NCBI GenBank assembly: GCA_036524855.1
Contig: DATDBL010000238.1
Coordinates: 1-64,000 of the forward strand
Source: Aldersonia sp036524855
GTDB taxonomy: Bacteria; Actinomycetota; Actinomycetes; Mycobacteriales; Mycobacteriaceae
Length of the DNA stretch: 64,000 bases
Reading direction: 5' to 3'
Numbering within the stretch: position 1 is the stretch's first letter; each line of letters begins with the position of its first letter. The notes under the pieces were generated by a model. It was given only the letters and a program-made list of their open reading frames with translations, had not been told where the DNA came from and searched no databases. Both the position numbers and the translations under genes were made by a program. This document shows positions 8,602 through 17,360 of the stretch, piece after piece.

Positions 8602-9729
8602 TTAGGAGCCGGGGCGGGGGATTTCGTCGGTCTTGTCCTTGGTCCAGTCCCGACTCTGCGGCGGAGCTGCGGCGCTCGCCCCACCGCTCGGGCTGGGGGC
8701 GGCGTGAGCTGGGGTCGCGCCCTGACGCCCGCGCCCGCCGCGGATGCCTAGCAGGACGCCGACGACCAGCAGGATCACGCCGAGGATGCCGAGGATGATC
8801 GGCAGGGTCCGGCCGAACAGCGACAGCGTGTCCATGCCGTCCTTGGCGATCTCGGCCTGGGATTCGATGGTGTTCTCGTCGAAGGTGAGGGTGTCCTTCA
8901 GCACGTCGACTTCGGGCTGGTCGGCGTTGCGGGCGTAGTACTGATGGAGCACCTCTGCACCCTTGACGACGACGCCTGTCGTGGGCTCCACCCATACGTC
9001 GCGCTTGTTCGTGTACCAGCGGGTCATCGTCACCGGGGTCTCGCCACCCTCGACGCCCCACTTCGCCGCGGGCAGCGACAGCCTGTTCGTCGCCGACGGC
9101 ACCACCGAGTACAGGTCGATCGGGCCGACCTCCTGGCTGAAGTGGTAGACCGTCAGCCCGTTGATCTCGGTCTCGTCGACGTATTCGATGTCCTTCGACT
9201 CACGCGCCGACAGGTCGAAGTACGGGTAGGACTTCTTCTCGGTGCCGAACGGGAAGCGGTACTGCAGGCCGGTGTGGGAGACCTCCTGGCCCGGCGTGTC
9301 CGCCGCGACCTGGATCGTGCCGATGGGATCATCGACCGGCATGCCGGTATTGCGATCGATGGTCACCCGATCGACGACGGCGGTCAGCAGGCCGGTGTCG
9401 CCCTGCTTGTCGGTGCGACGCAGTGTCTGGCCGGCCTGGAGGGTCATCTTCGTCGCATCCGACGGATCCTCGACGGTGAGGAATCGCTGCGACACCAGCG
9501 GCACGTCGTGGTCCACCACCGCGGATCCGGTGGGCGAGGCCAGCGACGCCGCCACGAGCACGTCGGCGCCCTCGCCGGTCGCGACGGTGGTGACCTCCAG
9601 GTCGAGCGGGGTCTTCGCGAGCTTGCTCACGGTGTAGGTGGGGATGAGGATCGCCGCGACGAGGCAGAATGCGCCAAGTCCGACGAGAATGCAGGCCAGT
9701 GTCCGACGCGATCCCGACCGGTCCGCCAT
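8602..9729 (-). CDS. DUF3068 (PorA-family) membrane protein, Rv0227c-like
   Basis: Protein of 375 residues with one N-terminal TM helix (residues about 10-33, TLACILVGLGAFCLVAAILIP), a long extracytoplasmic beta-rich region, a second TM helix near residue 320 (ILGILGVILLVVGVLLGI), and a cytoplasmic Gly/Ala/Pro-rich tail. This is the DUF3068 layout annotated as PorA family and found in mycolate-bearing actinobacteria; the M. tuberculosis counterpart by position is Rv0227c. The ATG at 9729 follows a GGGAAGGGAAC ribosome-binding site. Upstream in-frame codons to 9861 look non-coding. The role is unknown; an envelope function is likely. Confidence 0.87.
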   Translation of the reverse strand: MADRSGSRRTLACILVGLGAFCLVAAILIPTYTVSKLAKTPLDLEVTTVATGEGADVLVAASLASPTGSAVVDHDVPLVSQRFLTVEDPSDATKMTLQAGQTLRRTDKQGDTGLLTAVVDRVTIDRNTGMPVDDPIGTIQVAADTPGQEVSHTGLQYRFPFGTEKKSYPYFDLSARESKDIEYVDETEINGLTVYHFSQEVGPIDLYSVVPSATNRLSLPAAKWGVEGGETPVTMTRWYTNKRDVWVEPTTGVVVKGAEVLHQYYARNADQPEVDVLKDTLTFDENTIESQAEIAKDGMDTLSLFGRTLPIILGILGVILLVVGVLLGIRGGRGRQGATPAHAAPSPSGGASAAAPPQSRDWTKDKTDEIPRPGS

Positions 9730-9912
9730 TCGTTGTTCCCTTCCCGTTCTGATGGGCAGCCGCCTGCGGCGGGCAGTGCCTGGCTGCCAGGCCCGCGCGG
9801 CGGGACGGACATCCGGTGAGCCAGACCTTAACAGCCGGAATGCGGCATTCGGCCCGGGCAACGCCGTAGCACCCAGCGGTTTCCCACTCCGCCGCCGCGA
9901 CCCGGCACACTG

Positions 9913-11163
9913 GTGGGCATCGTGAGCGCCCCAGAATCCGCCGCACGCGGCTCAGCACCCCTCGCCGCACGCGGCGCAGCACCCCTCGCCGCACGCGGGT
10001 TCGTCCCCGCACTCGAGGGCATGCGTGGCTTCGCCGCACTCGGTGTTCTGCTCACCCACGTCGCGTTCCAGACCTCCGCCGTCGACACACCGTTCATCGG
10101 CCCGATCTGGGGACGCTTCGACATGACGGTCGCGGTGTTCTTCGGCCTGTCCGGGTTTCTGCTGTGGCGCCCGCACGCCGTCGCGGCGCACGATCTCACG
10201 CGCCGACCGTCCACTGCGCGCTACCTGCTCAACCGCGCCGCGCGCATCCTGCCGGCGTACTGGGTGGTCGTGTGCGTGGTGCTGCTGTTCCTGCCCGGCG
10301 CCGGGTCCGGACTGCAGGTGTGGCTGGCCAACCTGGGCCTGGTACAGGTGTTCGTTGCACTGACGTTGACCGACGGCCTGACCCAGATGTGGAGCCTGTC
10401 GGTGGAGGTCGCGTTCTACCTGGTGCTGCCGCTGTTCGGGTACGCGCTCATGGCCCTGCGCGGACGACGGGCCCGCCTGCGCGCACCGGCGCTGCTCGGG
10501 CTGGGAGTGCTGGCGCTGGGCTGGTCGTTCGTCCCGGTGTCGACGCCCGAGTTCATCCACGCCGACAATTGGCTTCCCGGTTACCTGCCGTGGTTCGTGG
10601 CGGGCATGCTGCTTGCGGAGTTCGTCGCGGCCGGGTCGGCGCCGAGGCTGCTCGCGCGCCCGGTTCCGATGGCGCTGCTGGCGGTCACCGCGTTCCTGCT
10701 GTCGGCCACCGAACTCGCCGGACCGGCGGGGCTGACGCGTGCCGAGCCGTGGCAGCACGCGGTGAAGATGGGCCTCGGCGCGGTGCTCGGTTTCGCGCTG
10801 CTGGCACCGCTGGTGCTCGGCCCGCCCCGACGACACCGGATTCTCGAACACCCCGCGACCCTGATGCTAGGGCGCTGGTCCTACGGAATCTTCCTGTGGC
10901 ACCTCGTGCTGCTGCAAACGGTCTTCCCGATCTTCGGCGTCGTCGCGTTCTCCGGGCAGTTCGTCTTCGTACTCGTTGCGACGGTCGCGTTGACGATCCC
11001 GGTCGCCGCCGCCAGTTACGCGCTGGTGGAGGAACCGGTGCGGTTGGCGGCGCGCCGGCTCGAGCGCTCATGGTCGATCGGCGGGACGAACCTCGGCCAC
11101 AGCGCCGCCCCAGCCAGCGCGGCGACCCCGACCGCCAACACCGCGAGTAGCGCCGGGAACTGA
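9913..11163 (+). CDS. acyltransferase 3 family membrane protein (Rv0228-like)
   Basis: OafA-type acyltransferase of 416 residues with about ten TM helices. Diagnostic features are FVPALEGMRGFAALGVLLTH (catalytic His at the end of helix 1), the RAARILPAYWVV motif, and QMWSLSVEVAFYLVLPL. Such proteins O-acylate envelope sugars or lipids using a membrane-side acyl donor. The start is a GTG at 9913; a second GTG at 9922 is equally plausible. The first 35 residues include an eight-residue repeat (AARGSAPL) encoded by a 24-nt DNA repeat. The last 148 bases overlap the end of aftD on the other strand. Confidence 0.85.
   Translation: MGIVSAPESAARGSAPLAARGAAPLAARGFVPALEGMRGFAALGVLLTHVAFQTSAVDTPFIGPIWGRFDMTVAVFFGLSGFLLWRPHAVAAHDLTRRPSTARYLLNRAARILPAYWVVVCVVLLFLPGAGSGLQVWLANLGLVQVFVALTLTDGLTQMWSLSVEVAFYLVLPLFGYALMALRGRRARLRAPALLGLGVLALGWSFVPVSTPEFIHADNWLPGYLPWFVAGMLLAEFVAAGSAPRLLARPVPMALLAVTAFLLSATELAGPAGLTRAEPWQHAVKMGLGAVLGFALLAPLVLGPPRRHRILEHPATLMLGRWSYGIFLWHLVLLQTVFPIFGVVAFSGQFVFVLVATVALTIPVAAASYALVEEPVRLAARRLERSWSIGGTNLGHSAAPASAATPTANTASSAGN
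9940..9998. repeat. 24-nt tandem repeat inside the acyltransferase start
   Basis: About 2.5 copies of a 24-nt unit (9940-9963, 9964-9987, partial 9988-9998) differing at one or two positions. They encode repeated AARG(S/A)APL near the N-terminus. Being in frame and a multiple of three, copy-number change would only lengthen or shorten the cytoplasmic leader. Confidence 0.8.
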
Positions 11164-14100
11164 ACCCACGCCGAGTGGCCGAGGTAGCCGTCGGGCGAAC
11201 GCCACGGCCCCTGCGAGAGCAGCAGTATCGCCACCCCGGTCCCGAGGCCGGCGACGACGACCAGCGCCTTGCTCCGCATCGCGGTGCCCCAGCGCCGCTC
11301 GACCAGTGCCGCTGCGGCCAGCGTCACCGCTGCCGTGACCAGACCGGCCGGCCCGGCGATGACGGTGCCGACCGCGCACACGCCGAGGATGCCGACGATG
11401 CGGCTGGCCCACGGGCTCGGTGCGGACGTGGAATCGAGTCGGCGACGTGGCCAGCACGCCAGCGTGAACAGCGGAATCAGCAGCGCCAGCCCGCCGTAGA
11501 TGCCGAGCCGGTACCACCGGTCGGTGGGGAAATCGAGGGTGATCGGGCCACCGGTCCCCGCCGGTAGCAGCCAGCCCTGTTGCCAGCCGTCGACGGTGAC
11601 GGGGGTGAGCGCGGCGCCGTCGGGGGCGGTGGCCCGCCAGCCGACGTTGACGCTCTCGGGCACCACGATGAGCCGGTCTCGCTCGCGCGCCGCGGTGTCG
11701 AGGACGCGGTGATTCGCGCTCCAGTCCTCGATTTCCGGTGTGGTTCGAGCCGGGCTCGATGGGGCGCTGGAGGTTTCGAGCCGCAGCGAGTCGACGAAGA
11801 AGGCCGGGCCGGGCTGCACGACGACGTCGGGGTTTCCGGTCGGCATCGGCACCCGCAGGCCCGGATCGGGGGCGTCGCCCGTACAGGGGACGGCGGAAAC
11901 CGGGGTGGCCGAACGCAACTGCTCGGCGGTCGCGGTGATCGAGGTGTGGGCGGGCACGCCGCCGACGTCGAGGACGGGGCCGTCCGCGCAGCCGATCGTG
12001 ACGAGGCGGTCGGGGTCGCTGGGGCTGCCGAAGATCGGCGTGCCGTCGGCGCCGAGGACGGTCACCTCCGCGAGACCCGGTGCGGCGCTTTGCGGGAAGC
12101 CGAGCGCGGTGCGGTCGAGAGTAGGTTCCCTGGACTGCAGGCTCAGCGTGATGTGGTCGGTCACGACCGGGAACAGGCGGATCGTCGGATCGTCGGGGTC
12201 GAGGGTGCGGACCTGCGGTCCGGCGCCGAGGTCGACGGCCACCGACGTCGGGGCGACCGGGAGCCGGCCCAGACTGGGGTCGAGGCGCAGCCCGGTCACG
12301 AGTTCGGCTCGGGGAAGGTCGATTTCGAGGGTGGGTTTGACTCCGGGATTGTCGAACGTCTCCTGCGCCGCGGTCCAGGAGGTGCGGGGGTCGCCGTCGG
12401 TGGCGGCGAACGCGGACCCGCGGGGGTCGGCGACATCGGAGCGCCCGGTCGCGACGGCGCGATCGGGTTCGATGAGCAGTGCTTCGAGGGTGGGCCCGGG
12501 TCGGCTGCGGACCGCCAGGTCCGGCCGGACCTCGGTGGCCGTCGGGACGTCGAGTGTGCGGGTGAACCCGCCCCACTCCTCGGGTGGCAGCGCGAGCGCC
12601 GGTGAGCAACGGACCCGGTCGGGGGCGTCGACGCAGGCCGGACTGCCTGAGAGTTCCTGACCGAGATCCCATCCCGTCACGGCGGCGCCCGCCGGGATGG
12701 GAGGCAGCACGACCCGATGGCGGATGTCGACGGGGACCGGGTGTTCGGGATCGCTGTGGTCCTCGACCGCGACCTGGGCGATGCCGAACTGGTTGCCCAC
12801 CGACCCGTCCTCGGTCTGGGTGGCGACGATCCGAATCCACGGGGTTGTCCCCGGCGGCAGCGCGACCGTCATCGGGGCACCGGGCTCGGTGATGCGACCC
12901 GCGGCGGTGCCATTCGGGGTGCGGATCTCGATCCATTTCACGGGGCTGCCGATGGTGGCCGTGCTGGTGGTGACCCGCAGCAGACCGGAGGTGATCGGGG
13001 TGTCCAGGTCGAGCTGCAGCCACTGCCCGACCGCGCTCTCGAGGCCGTTCGACAGCCAGCTCGTCGCCGCGTCGCCGTCGACTGTCGCGGGCGGTCCACT
13101 GCCCGGCAGGGTGCCGCCGAGTTGGGTGGCGTCCGAGGCCGAACTCGACACCGTGATCCGCGCCCCCGACCATTCGCCGCGCACGGGGTCGGTGCCCGGC
13201 ACCGGATAGTCGGGGACGCGGTTGTAGGTGCGTCGTTCGTCGTCCTCGGCGCGAACCGCGGAACTGTGGTGGTCGACCTGCCCGTAGTCCGTCTCCCGAT
13301 CCATCGGCGTGTCGGTGACGGTGACGTCGCCCACCGGCAGACCCGCGGCGGCGGCGTCGGTGGCCAGCAGCGTCGGCCCGGTGCCGCCGCGTTCCCGCAT
13401 CCGCAGCACCGCCTCCGGGCCGCCCTGGACCCGCGGGACGGCGTCGACGTCGACGAGGTAGGGCCGGTTTCCGCTGTCGGTGGCCTGCGGGGACCCCTGG
13501 GTAGCGTCACCGCCGGAGTGAGGGGACCCCTCGGTGCCGTATGCGGCGTCAGGGGACCCCTCGGTAGCGGTGGGGGGAGGGCCCACGGCGTCGGGGGACC
13601 CCTCAGTCGCGGTGGTGGCGGGGCCGGCGCCCACCCGGAACACCTCCACCGCCGGGTACGACGGGCGCAGGTCGCTGTCGACGACGACGTCGTCGAGCGC
13701 GGGCGCCTCGATGTCCTCGCCGAACGTCGCGACGCGCTCGAAGCCCCCCGACTGCCCGAGCGTCTGGTGCACCAGGACCGGGCGCGCCGAGCGGGACGTG
13801 TCCGGGTCGAGGTCGTTGCGCACCACCAGGTAGGCGATGCCTTGATCCGCCAGCGTCGCCGCCAGTCCCGCCGACCCGCGACCGTCGGCGAACAGGCGCT
13901 GCACCGAGTCCAGCGCGCGGATCGCGCCGGGCGGGTTGAGCGGGATCGCGTCGCGCACCGCCCACGGCGTCTGCGCCAGCGCCTGCAGCGGTTCGTCGCG
14001 GGTCAGGCCCCAGACCTGCGACCCGAACGGCGCACCCGGAACCACCAGCGCGCGTTGGCCGTCCGCGTTGTCGGCCAACCAGTCCGCGACCTCGTGCCAG

Positions 14101-15437
14101 TACTGCGGCACCGCCTCGTAGGCGCCGCGGGGGGCCAGCCGGCCGGTCCACGCCAGCGCGGTCGACATCGCCAGGGCCACCAGCACCAGCCCCGCGACCG
14201 CGACCATCGGCTCCCGCTCGGGGTGGGCGAGCGCGGAATGCCAACGCCGGGCGGGCACCGATCCCGGTAGCGGCACCCGCGCCAACAGATGCGCCAGACC
14301 CAGCACCAACGGCAGCCGGATCAGTGGTTCCAGCTTGTGCACGTTGCGCAGCGGCGCGCCACCGGCGTCGAGGAACGCCCGCACCGATTCCGCGAACGGC
14401 GACCCGAGTCCGCCCACGTAGCCCGCGGTGATGCCCGCCAACCCGACCAGCAGGATCAGTGTCAGCCGCCCCTTCGCCGGCATCGCGCGCATCGCCAGTC
14501 CCGCCATGCCCGCCGCCGCGACCGCCCCGGTCGCGATCACGGCCGCCGGTTGCGTCACGAGCACGGCGCCCGCGACCCGTTCCGGGGACACGAACGGCGT
14601 CCAACTCGTGGTGCCGCGCAACACCTCCGGCAGCGACGCCCACTGGGTCGTCACCCCTGCCGACTCGATGAAGTCGAGGAACGGCGGGCTCACGCGGCCG
14701 AGCAGCAGCAGCGCCACCAGCCACCACCCCGTCGCAAGCAGCAAGCACGGCAGCCACCACGCCGTGAACCGCCACCACCGCGGATTCGGCCGCAGCGCCA
14801 GCCACCACAGCACCGCCGGCAGCACCGCCGCCACCGTCGCGACCGCGTTCACCGCCCCCATCAGCGCGACCGCGACCGCGGAACCGGCCGCGGCGCGGCG
14901 CAGCGACACCTGCTCGCGCGCCAGAGCCGCCGGCCCGAGCAGCACCCACGGTGCCAGCATGAGCGGCAGCGTCTCCGACGAGATCGACCCGAGCGTAGTG
15001 ATCACCCGCGGGCACAGCACGAACGCGACCGCCGCGACGATCCGCGAACTGCGGCTGCCCACCCCGATCGCCTCGGCGAGCCGGAGGATCCCCCAGAAGC
15101 CGGCGAGCAGCAGCAGCGCCCACCACAGCCGCTGCGTCACCCACGGCGGGATCGACACCACGTCACCGAGGGCGAAGAACGCGCCGTGTGGAAAGAAGTA
15201 GCCGTAGGCCTGGTTCTGGACCTGGCCCAGCGTCGACTGGCTGCTCCACTGGTGCGCGGCGCGGGTGAGGAACCCGATCGGGTTCTGGGTGAGGTCGTAT
15301 TTGGTGTCGGCGACCGTCAGCCCGGGGACCTGAGCGAACGCCAGGACGAGGGCAACGAGAGCCGCGCCGAACAGCCAGCGGCGCCCGAGAGGTGCGGTAT
15401 CGGGGGTGGCGTCGGCCTCAGCGACTGCCGTACTCAA
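11016..15437 (-). CDS. aftD: arabinofuranosyltransferase AftD
   Basis: Very large membrane glycosyltransferase of 1473 residues (about 1400 in M. tuberculosis Rv0236c). The N-terminal GT-C part has about ten TM helices and motifs seen in AftD such as NQAYGYFFPHG and PPWVTQRLWWALLLLAG. The middle is a long periplasmic region with two carbohydrate-binding-like segments (LRVTTSTATIGSPVKWIEI), and the C-terminus has four further TM helices. It transfers arabinofuranose onto arabinogalactan/lipoarabinomannan from decaprenyl-phosphoarabinose. The start is a TTG at 15437 that overlaps the upstream DUF2613 gene by 20 bases. An EGSP-repeat linker near residue 620 probably accounts for part of the extra length. 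Confidence 0.93.
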   Translation of the reverse strand: MSTAVAEADATPDTAPLGRRWLFGAALVALVLAFAQVPGLTVADTKYDLTQNPIGFLTRAAHQWSSQSTLGQVQNQAYGYFFPHGAFFALGDVVSIPPWVTQRLWWALLLLAGFWGILRLAEAIGVGSRSSRIVAAVAFVLCPRVITTLGSISSETLPLMLAPWVLLGPAALAREQVSLRRAAAGSAVAVALMGAVNAVATVAAVLPAVLWWLALRPNPRWWRFTAWWLPCLLLATGWWLVALLLLGRVSPPFLDFIESAGVTTQWASLPEVLRGTTSWTPFVSPERVAGAVLVTQPAAVIATGAVAAAGMAGLAMRAMPAKGRLTLILLVGLAGITAGYVGGLGSPFAESVRAFLDAGGAPLRNVHKLEPLIRLPLVLGLAHLLARVPLPGSVPARRWHSALAHPEREPMVAVAGLVLVALAMSTALAWTGRLAPRGAYEAVPQYWHEVADWLADNADGQRALVVPGAPFGSQVWGLTRDEPLQALAQTPWAVRDAIPLNPPGAIRALDSVQRLFADGRGSAGLAATLADQGIAYLVVRNDLDPDTSRSARPVLVHQTLGQSGGFERVATFGEDIEAPALDDVVVDSDLRPSYPAVEVFRVGAGPATTATEGSPDAVGPPPTATEGSPDAAYGTEGSPHSGGDATQGSPQATDSGNRPYLVDVDAVPRVQGGPEAVLRMRERGGTGPTLLATDAAAAGLPVGDVTVTDTPMDRETDYGQVDHHSSAVRAEDDERRTYNRVPDYPVPGTDPVRGEWSGARITVSSSASDATQLGGTLPGSGPPATVDGDAATSWLSNGLESAVGQWLQLDLDTPITSGLLRVTTSTATIGSPVKWIEIRTPNGTAAGRITEPGAPMTVALPPGTTPWIRIVATQTEDGSVGNQFGIAQVAVEDHSDPEHPVPVDIRHRVVLPPIPAGAAVTGWDLGQELSGSPACVDAPDRVRCSPALALPPEEWGGFTRTLDVPTATEVRPDLAVRSRPGPTLEALLIEPDRAVATGRSDVADPRGSAFAATDGDPRTSWTAAQETFDNPGVKPTLEIDLPRAELVTGLRLDPSLGRLPVAPTSVAVDLGAGPQVRTLDPDDPTIRLFPVVTDHITLSLQSREPTLDRTALGFPQSAAPGLAEVTVLGADGTPIFGSPSDPDRLVTIGCADGPVLDVGGVPAHTSITATAEQLRSATPVSAVPCTGDAPDPGLRVPMPTGNPDVVVQPGPAFFVDSLRLETSSAPSSPARTTPEIEDWSANHRVLDTAARERDRLIVVPESVNVGWRATAPDGAALTPVTVDGWQQGWLLPAGTGGPITLDFPTDRWYRLGIYGGLALLIPLFTLACWPRRRLDSTSAPSPWASRIVGILGVCAVGTVIAGPAGLVTAAVTLAAAALVERRWGTAMRSKALVVVAGLGTGVAILLLSQGPWRSPDGYLGHSAWVQFPALLAVLAVGVAALAGAALWPRFVPPIDHERSSRRAANRTGSSTSA
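13489..13603. repeat. four spaced copies of GGGGACCCCT inside aftD
   Basis: The decamer GGGGACCCCT occurs at 13489-13498, 13522-13531, 13552-13561 and 13594-13603. On the coding strand it reads AGGGGTCCCC and encodes repeated (E/Q)GSP tetrapeptides in a low-complexity periplasmic linker. It looks like repeat expansion within the gene rather than a regulatory array. Confidence 0.75.
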
Positions 15438-15588
15438 CCTGGTTCAGCAGCGACGACCCGGCGTCGCCGCTGCGGTCGATGTCGGGTCGCGAGTTCTGCT
15501 GCGCCGCCGCCGTGATGCCGAAGACCGCACCCAGACCGAGTACCGCGCCGACCACGGCGCTGACGACACCGGGGACCAGGAAGTTCAT
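15418..15588 (-). CDS. DUF2613 small membrane/secreted protein (Rv0236A-like)
   Basis: Short gene of 56 codons. The product starts MNFLVPGVVSAVVGAVLGLG, a single hydrophobic segment spanning about residues 4-29, followed by a polar tail ending in SSLLNQVEYGSR. The size, the LNQVEYG ending and the position immediately upstream of aftD match the DUF2613 protein Rv0236A of M. tuberculosis. Its last 20 bases overlap the aftD TTG start, implying translational coupling and a possible accessory role to AftD. The function is unproven. The ATG at 15588 is the only reasonable start. Confidence 0.8.
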   Translation of the reverse strand: MNFLVPGVVSAVVGAVLGLGAVFGITAAAQQNSRPDIDRSGDAGSSLLNQVEYGSR

Positions 15589-15675
15589 CTCGGCGCTCCA
15601 AACCGTCGGCGGGTCGGTATTCGGCTCAACCTACCATCGGGTTCCGCGCAGACGGGTCGACCACGCGGGGCGACG

Positions 15676-16728
15676 TCACGACAACCGCACCCCGAGCGCG
15701 CCGCACAGTGTGCCGAGCTTGGCGGTGGTCTCGTCGAGTTCGTCCACCGGGTCCGATCCCGCGACGATGCCGCCGCCCGCCCACGCGGTCACCGCGAGTC
15801 CGTCCGCGGACACGTCCGCGCAGCGGATCGCCACCACCCATTCGCCGTCGCCGTCGCCGTCGCACCAACCCACCGCACCGCCATAGAAGCCGCGGCCCTC
15901 CTCGCTGGTTCTGATCGCCTCGAGCGCCGCGTCGGTGGGGGTGCCGCACACCGCGGGCGTCGGGTGCAGCGCCAAGGCCACTTCGAGCGCGGTGGTCGCC
16001 GGGTCGCGCAGCACCCCGGTGACCGGGCTGGCGAGGTGCCACACCTGCGGCGTCGCGACCAGCACCGGCGACTCGGGTACGTCAAGCCGGATGCACAGCG
16101 GTGCCATTCGCTCGCGGATCCACGCCACGACGAAGGCGTGTTCGACGTGGTTCTTCACCGACGCGAGCAGGCTGTCGGCCGCGGCGCGGTCGGCGGCGGG
16201 ATCGGCGCGCCGCGGCGCGGTGCCTGCCAGCGGACGCAGCGTCACCGCGCGTCCGTGGCGGGCCACGAGCAACTCAGGACTCGCACCGACGAGGACGGTG
16301 CCGTCGACCGGTACGACGAACCCGTTCGTGCTCGGGTGGCGCTCCATCAACCGCGCCAGCAGCACCTCCGGGTCGATCGGCGTCGACGCTGTCAGGTGTA
16401 CCGACCGCGCCGCCACCACCTTCGCGACCGTCCCGTCCGCGATCAGGCCGAGCAGTTTGCGCACCCGCGCGACATGCTCCTGGGGGCTGGGCGTCTGACC
16501 CGCCACCCGAACCGCGGGCAGTTCCCCCGAGCGCAGCGCCGTGTCGCGGGACCAGGTCTGCGGCGCCGCCAGCGCAGCGGGCTCGTGTGGGTCGAACGGC
16601 AGGGCACCGACGATCAGCGGGGTGCCGGCGCGGGTCGCCGCGACGGCGTCCCGCACGTCCGGAAACCGCTCGCTGGCACCGGATGCGCGCAGCAGCGAAC
16701 CTGCACGAGCGAACAGAAAATCGGTCAT
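15676..16728 (-). CDS. entC: isochorismate synthase (chorismate-binding family)
   Basis: Protein of 350 residues covered by the chorismate-binding domain. Recognisable elements are the LVGASPELLVARHGRAVTLRPLAGTAPR block, the KNHVEHAFVV helix (Mg/chorismate Glu), HLASPVTGVLRD, the LHPTPAVCGTPTDAAL motif and the closing EEGRGFYGGAVGW. The PTPAVCG and GFYGG signatures point to isochorismate synthase (EntC/MenF/DhbC) rather than anthranilate synthase. It converts chorismate to isochorismate for menaquinone or a salicylate/catechol siderophore, and no other pathway gene is adjacent. It lies 20 bases after the universal stress gene, so the two probably form an operon. Confidence 0.88.
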   Translation of the reverse strand: MTDFLFARAGSLLRASGASERFPDVRDAVAATRAGTPLIVGALPFDPHEPAALAAPQTWSRDTALRSGELPAVRVAGQTPSPQEHVARVRKLLGLIADGTVAKVVAARSVHLTASTPIDPEVLLARLMERHPSTNGFVVPVDGTVLVGASPELLVARHGRAVTLRPLAGTAPRRADPAADRAAADSLLASVKNHVEHAFVVAWIRERMAPLCIRLDVPESPVLVATPQVWHLASPVTGVLRDPATTALEVALALHPTPAVCGTPTDAALEAIRTSEEGRGFYGGAVGWCDGDGDGEWVVAIRCADVSADGLAVTAWAGGGIVAGSDPVDELDETTAKLGTLCGALGVRLS

Positions 16729-16748
16729 TGCAACCGACGATAATCCTG

Positions 16749-17246
16749 TCAGCGCGCGGTGTGGCCCGTCCCGTTCTTGGTTGTGACCGGCGGCACCAGG
16801 AACACCGGTCGGTGGCAGTGTTTGAGGACGGCGTCGGCGACGCTCGAGTGCAGCAAAGCTCGGATTCCGGTGGACCCGCGGGTGCCGGCGACGATCAAGT
16901 CGACGTCGAGTTCGTCGGCGACGTCCACGATCGCGTTCCAGATCGTCGTCATGCATTCCTCGGTGCGGGCTTCGGCGTTGAGCCCGGCCTGTTTCGCCAG
17001 CAGCAGGCCCTCGTCGTTGATCGCGCGCGCATCGGTGAGGGCGACGTCCTCCATCTCCTCGTCGGCCACCCAGTCGGGCTGCATCACGCCGGAGAGGCCG
17101 GACATTCGCGCCGCCTGGCGCACCATCGGCTCCCACGCGGTGAGCACGACGGCCTTGTGCGCCGCCAGGAAGCGGCCGGCGTACTCGATGGCGCGTTTGG
17201 CATGGTCGGAGCCGTCGTAGGCTATGAGCATCACGTCGCAGGGCAC
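16749..17246 (-). CDS. universal stress protein (UspA family)
   Basis: Single-domain Usp of about 165 residues. The N-terminal strand MLIAYDGSDHAKRAIEYA is followed near the C-terminus by DLIVAGTRGSTGIRALLHSSVADAVLKH, the family G-x2-G-x9-G(S/T)-type nucleotide-binding loop in slightly divergent form. The GTG at 17246 is preferred over an ATG at 17231 because a GGGAGG Shine-Dalgarno lies six bases before it. It is divergent from lpqI and just upstream of entC. The ligand and stress signal are unknown. Confidence 0.87.
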   Translation of the reverse strand: MPCDVMLIAYDGSDHAKRAIEYAGRFLAAHKAVVLTAWEPMVRQAARMSGLSGVMQPDWVADEEMEDVALTDARAINDEGLLLAKQAGLNAEARTEECMTTIWNAIVDVADELDVDLIVAGTRGSTGIRALLHSSVADAVLKHCHRPVFLVPPVTTKNGTGHTAR

Positions 17247-17360
17247 GGGGACCTCCCGGTGATCGCGGTTACCGCAAGGGTACCGCTGCGCTGGGCAGAT
17301 GTCGGGATTCGCGCGGATCGGTGCGGTGTTGCGCCCGATCCTCGCGTACGGTCGGTGACC

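Noticed and set aside
13489..13603. CRISPR-like short repeats
   Set aside because: Repeats are 10 bp, unequally spaced, in frame inside aftD and encode a peptide repeat.
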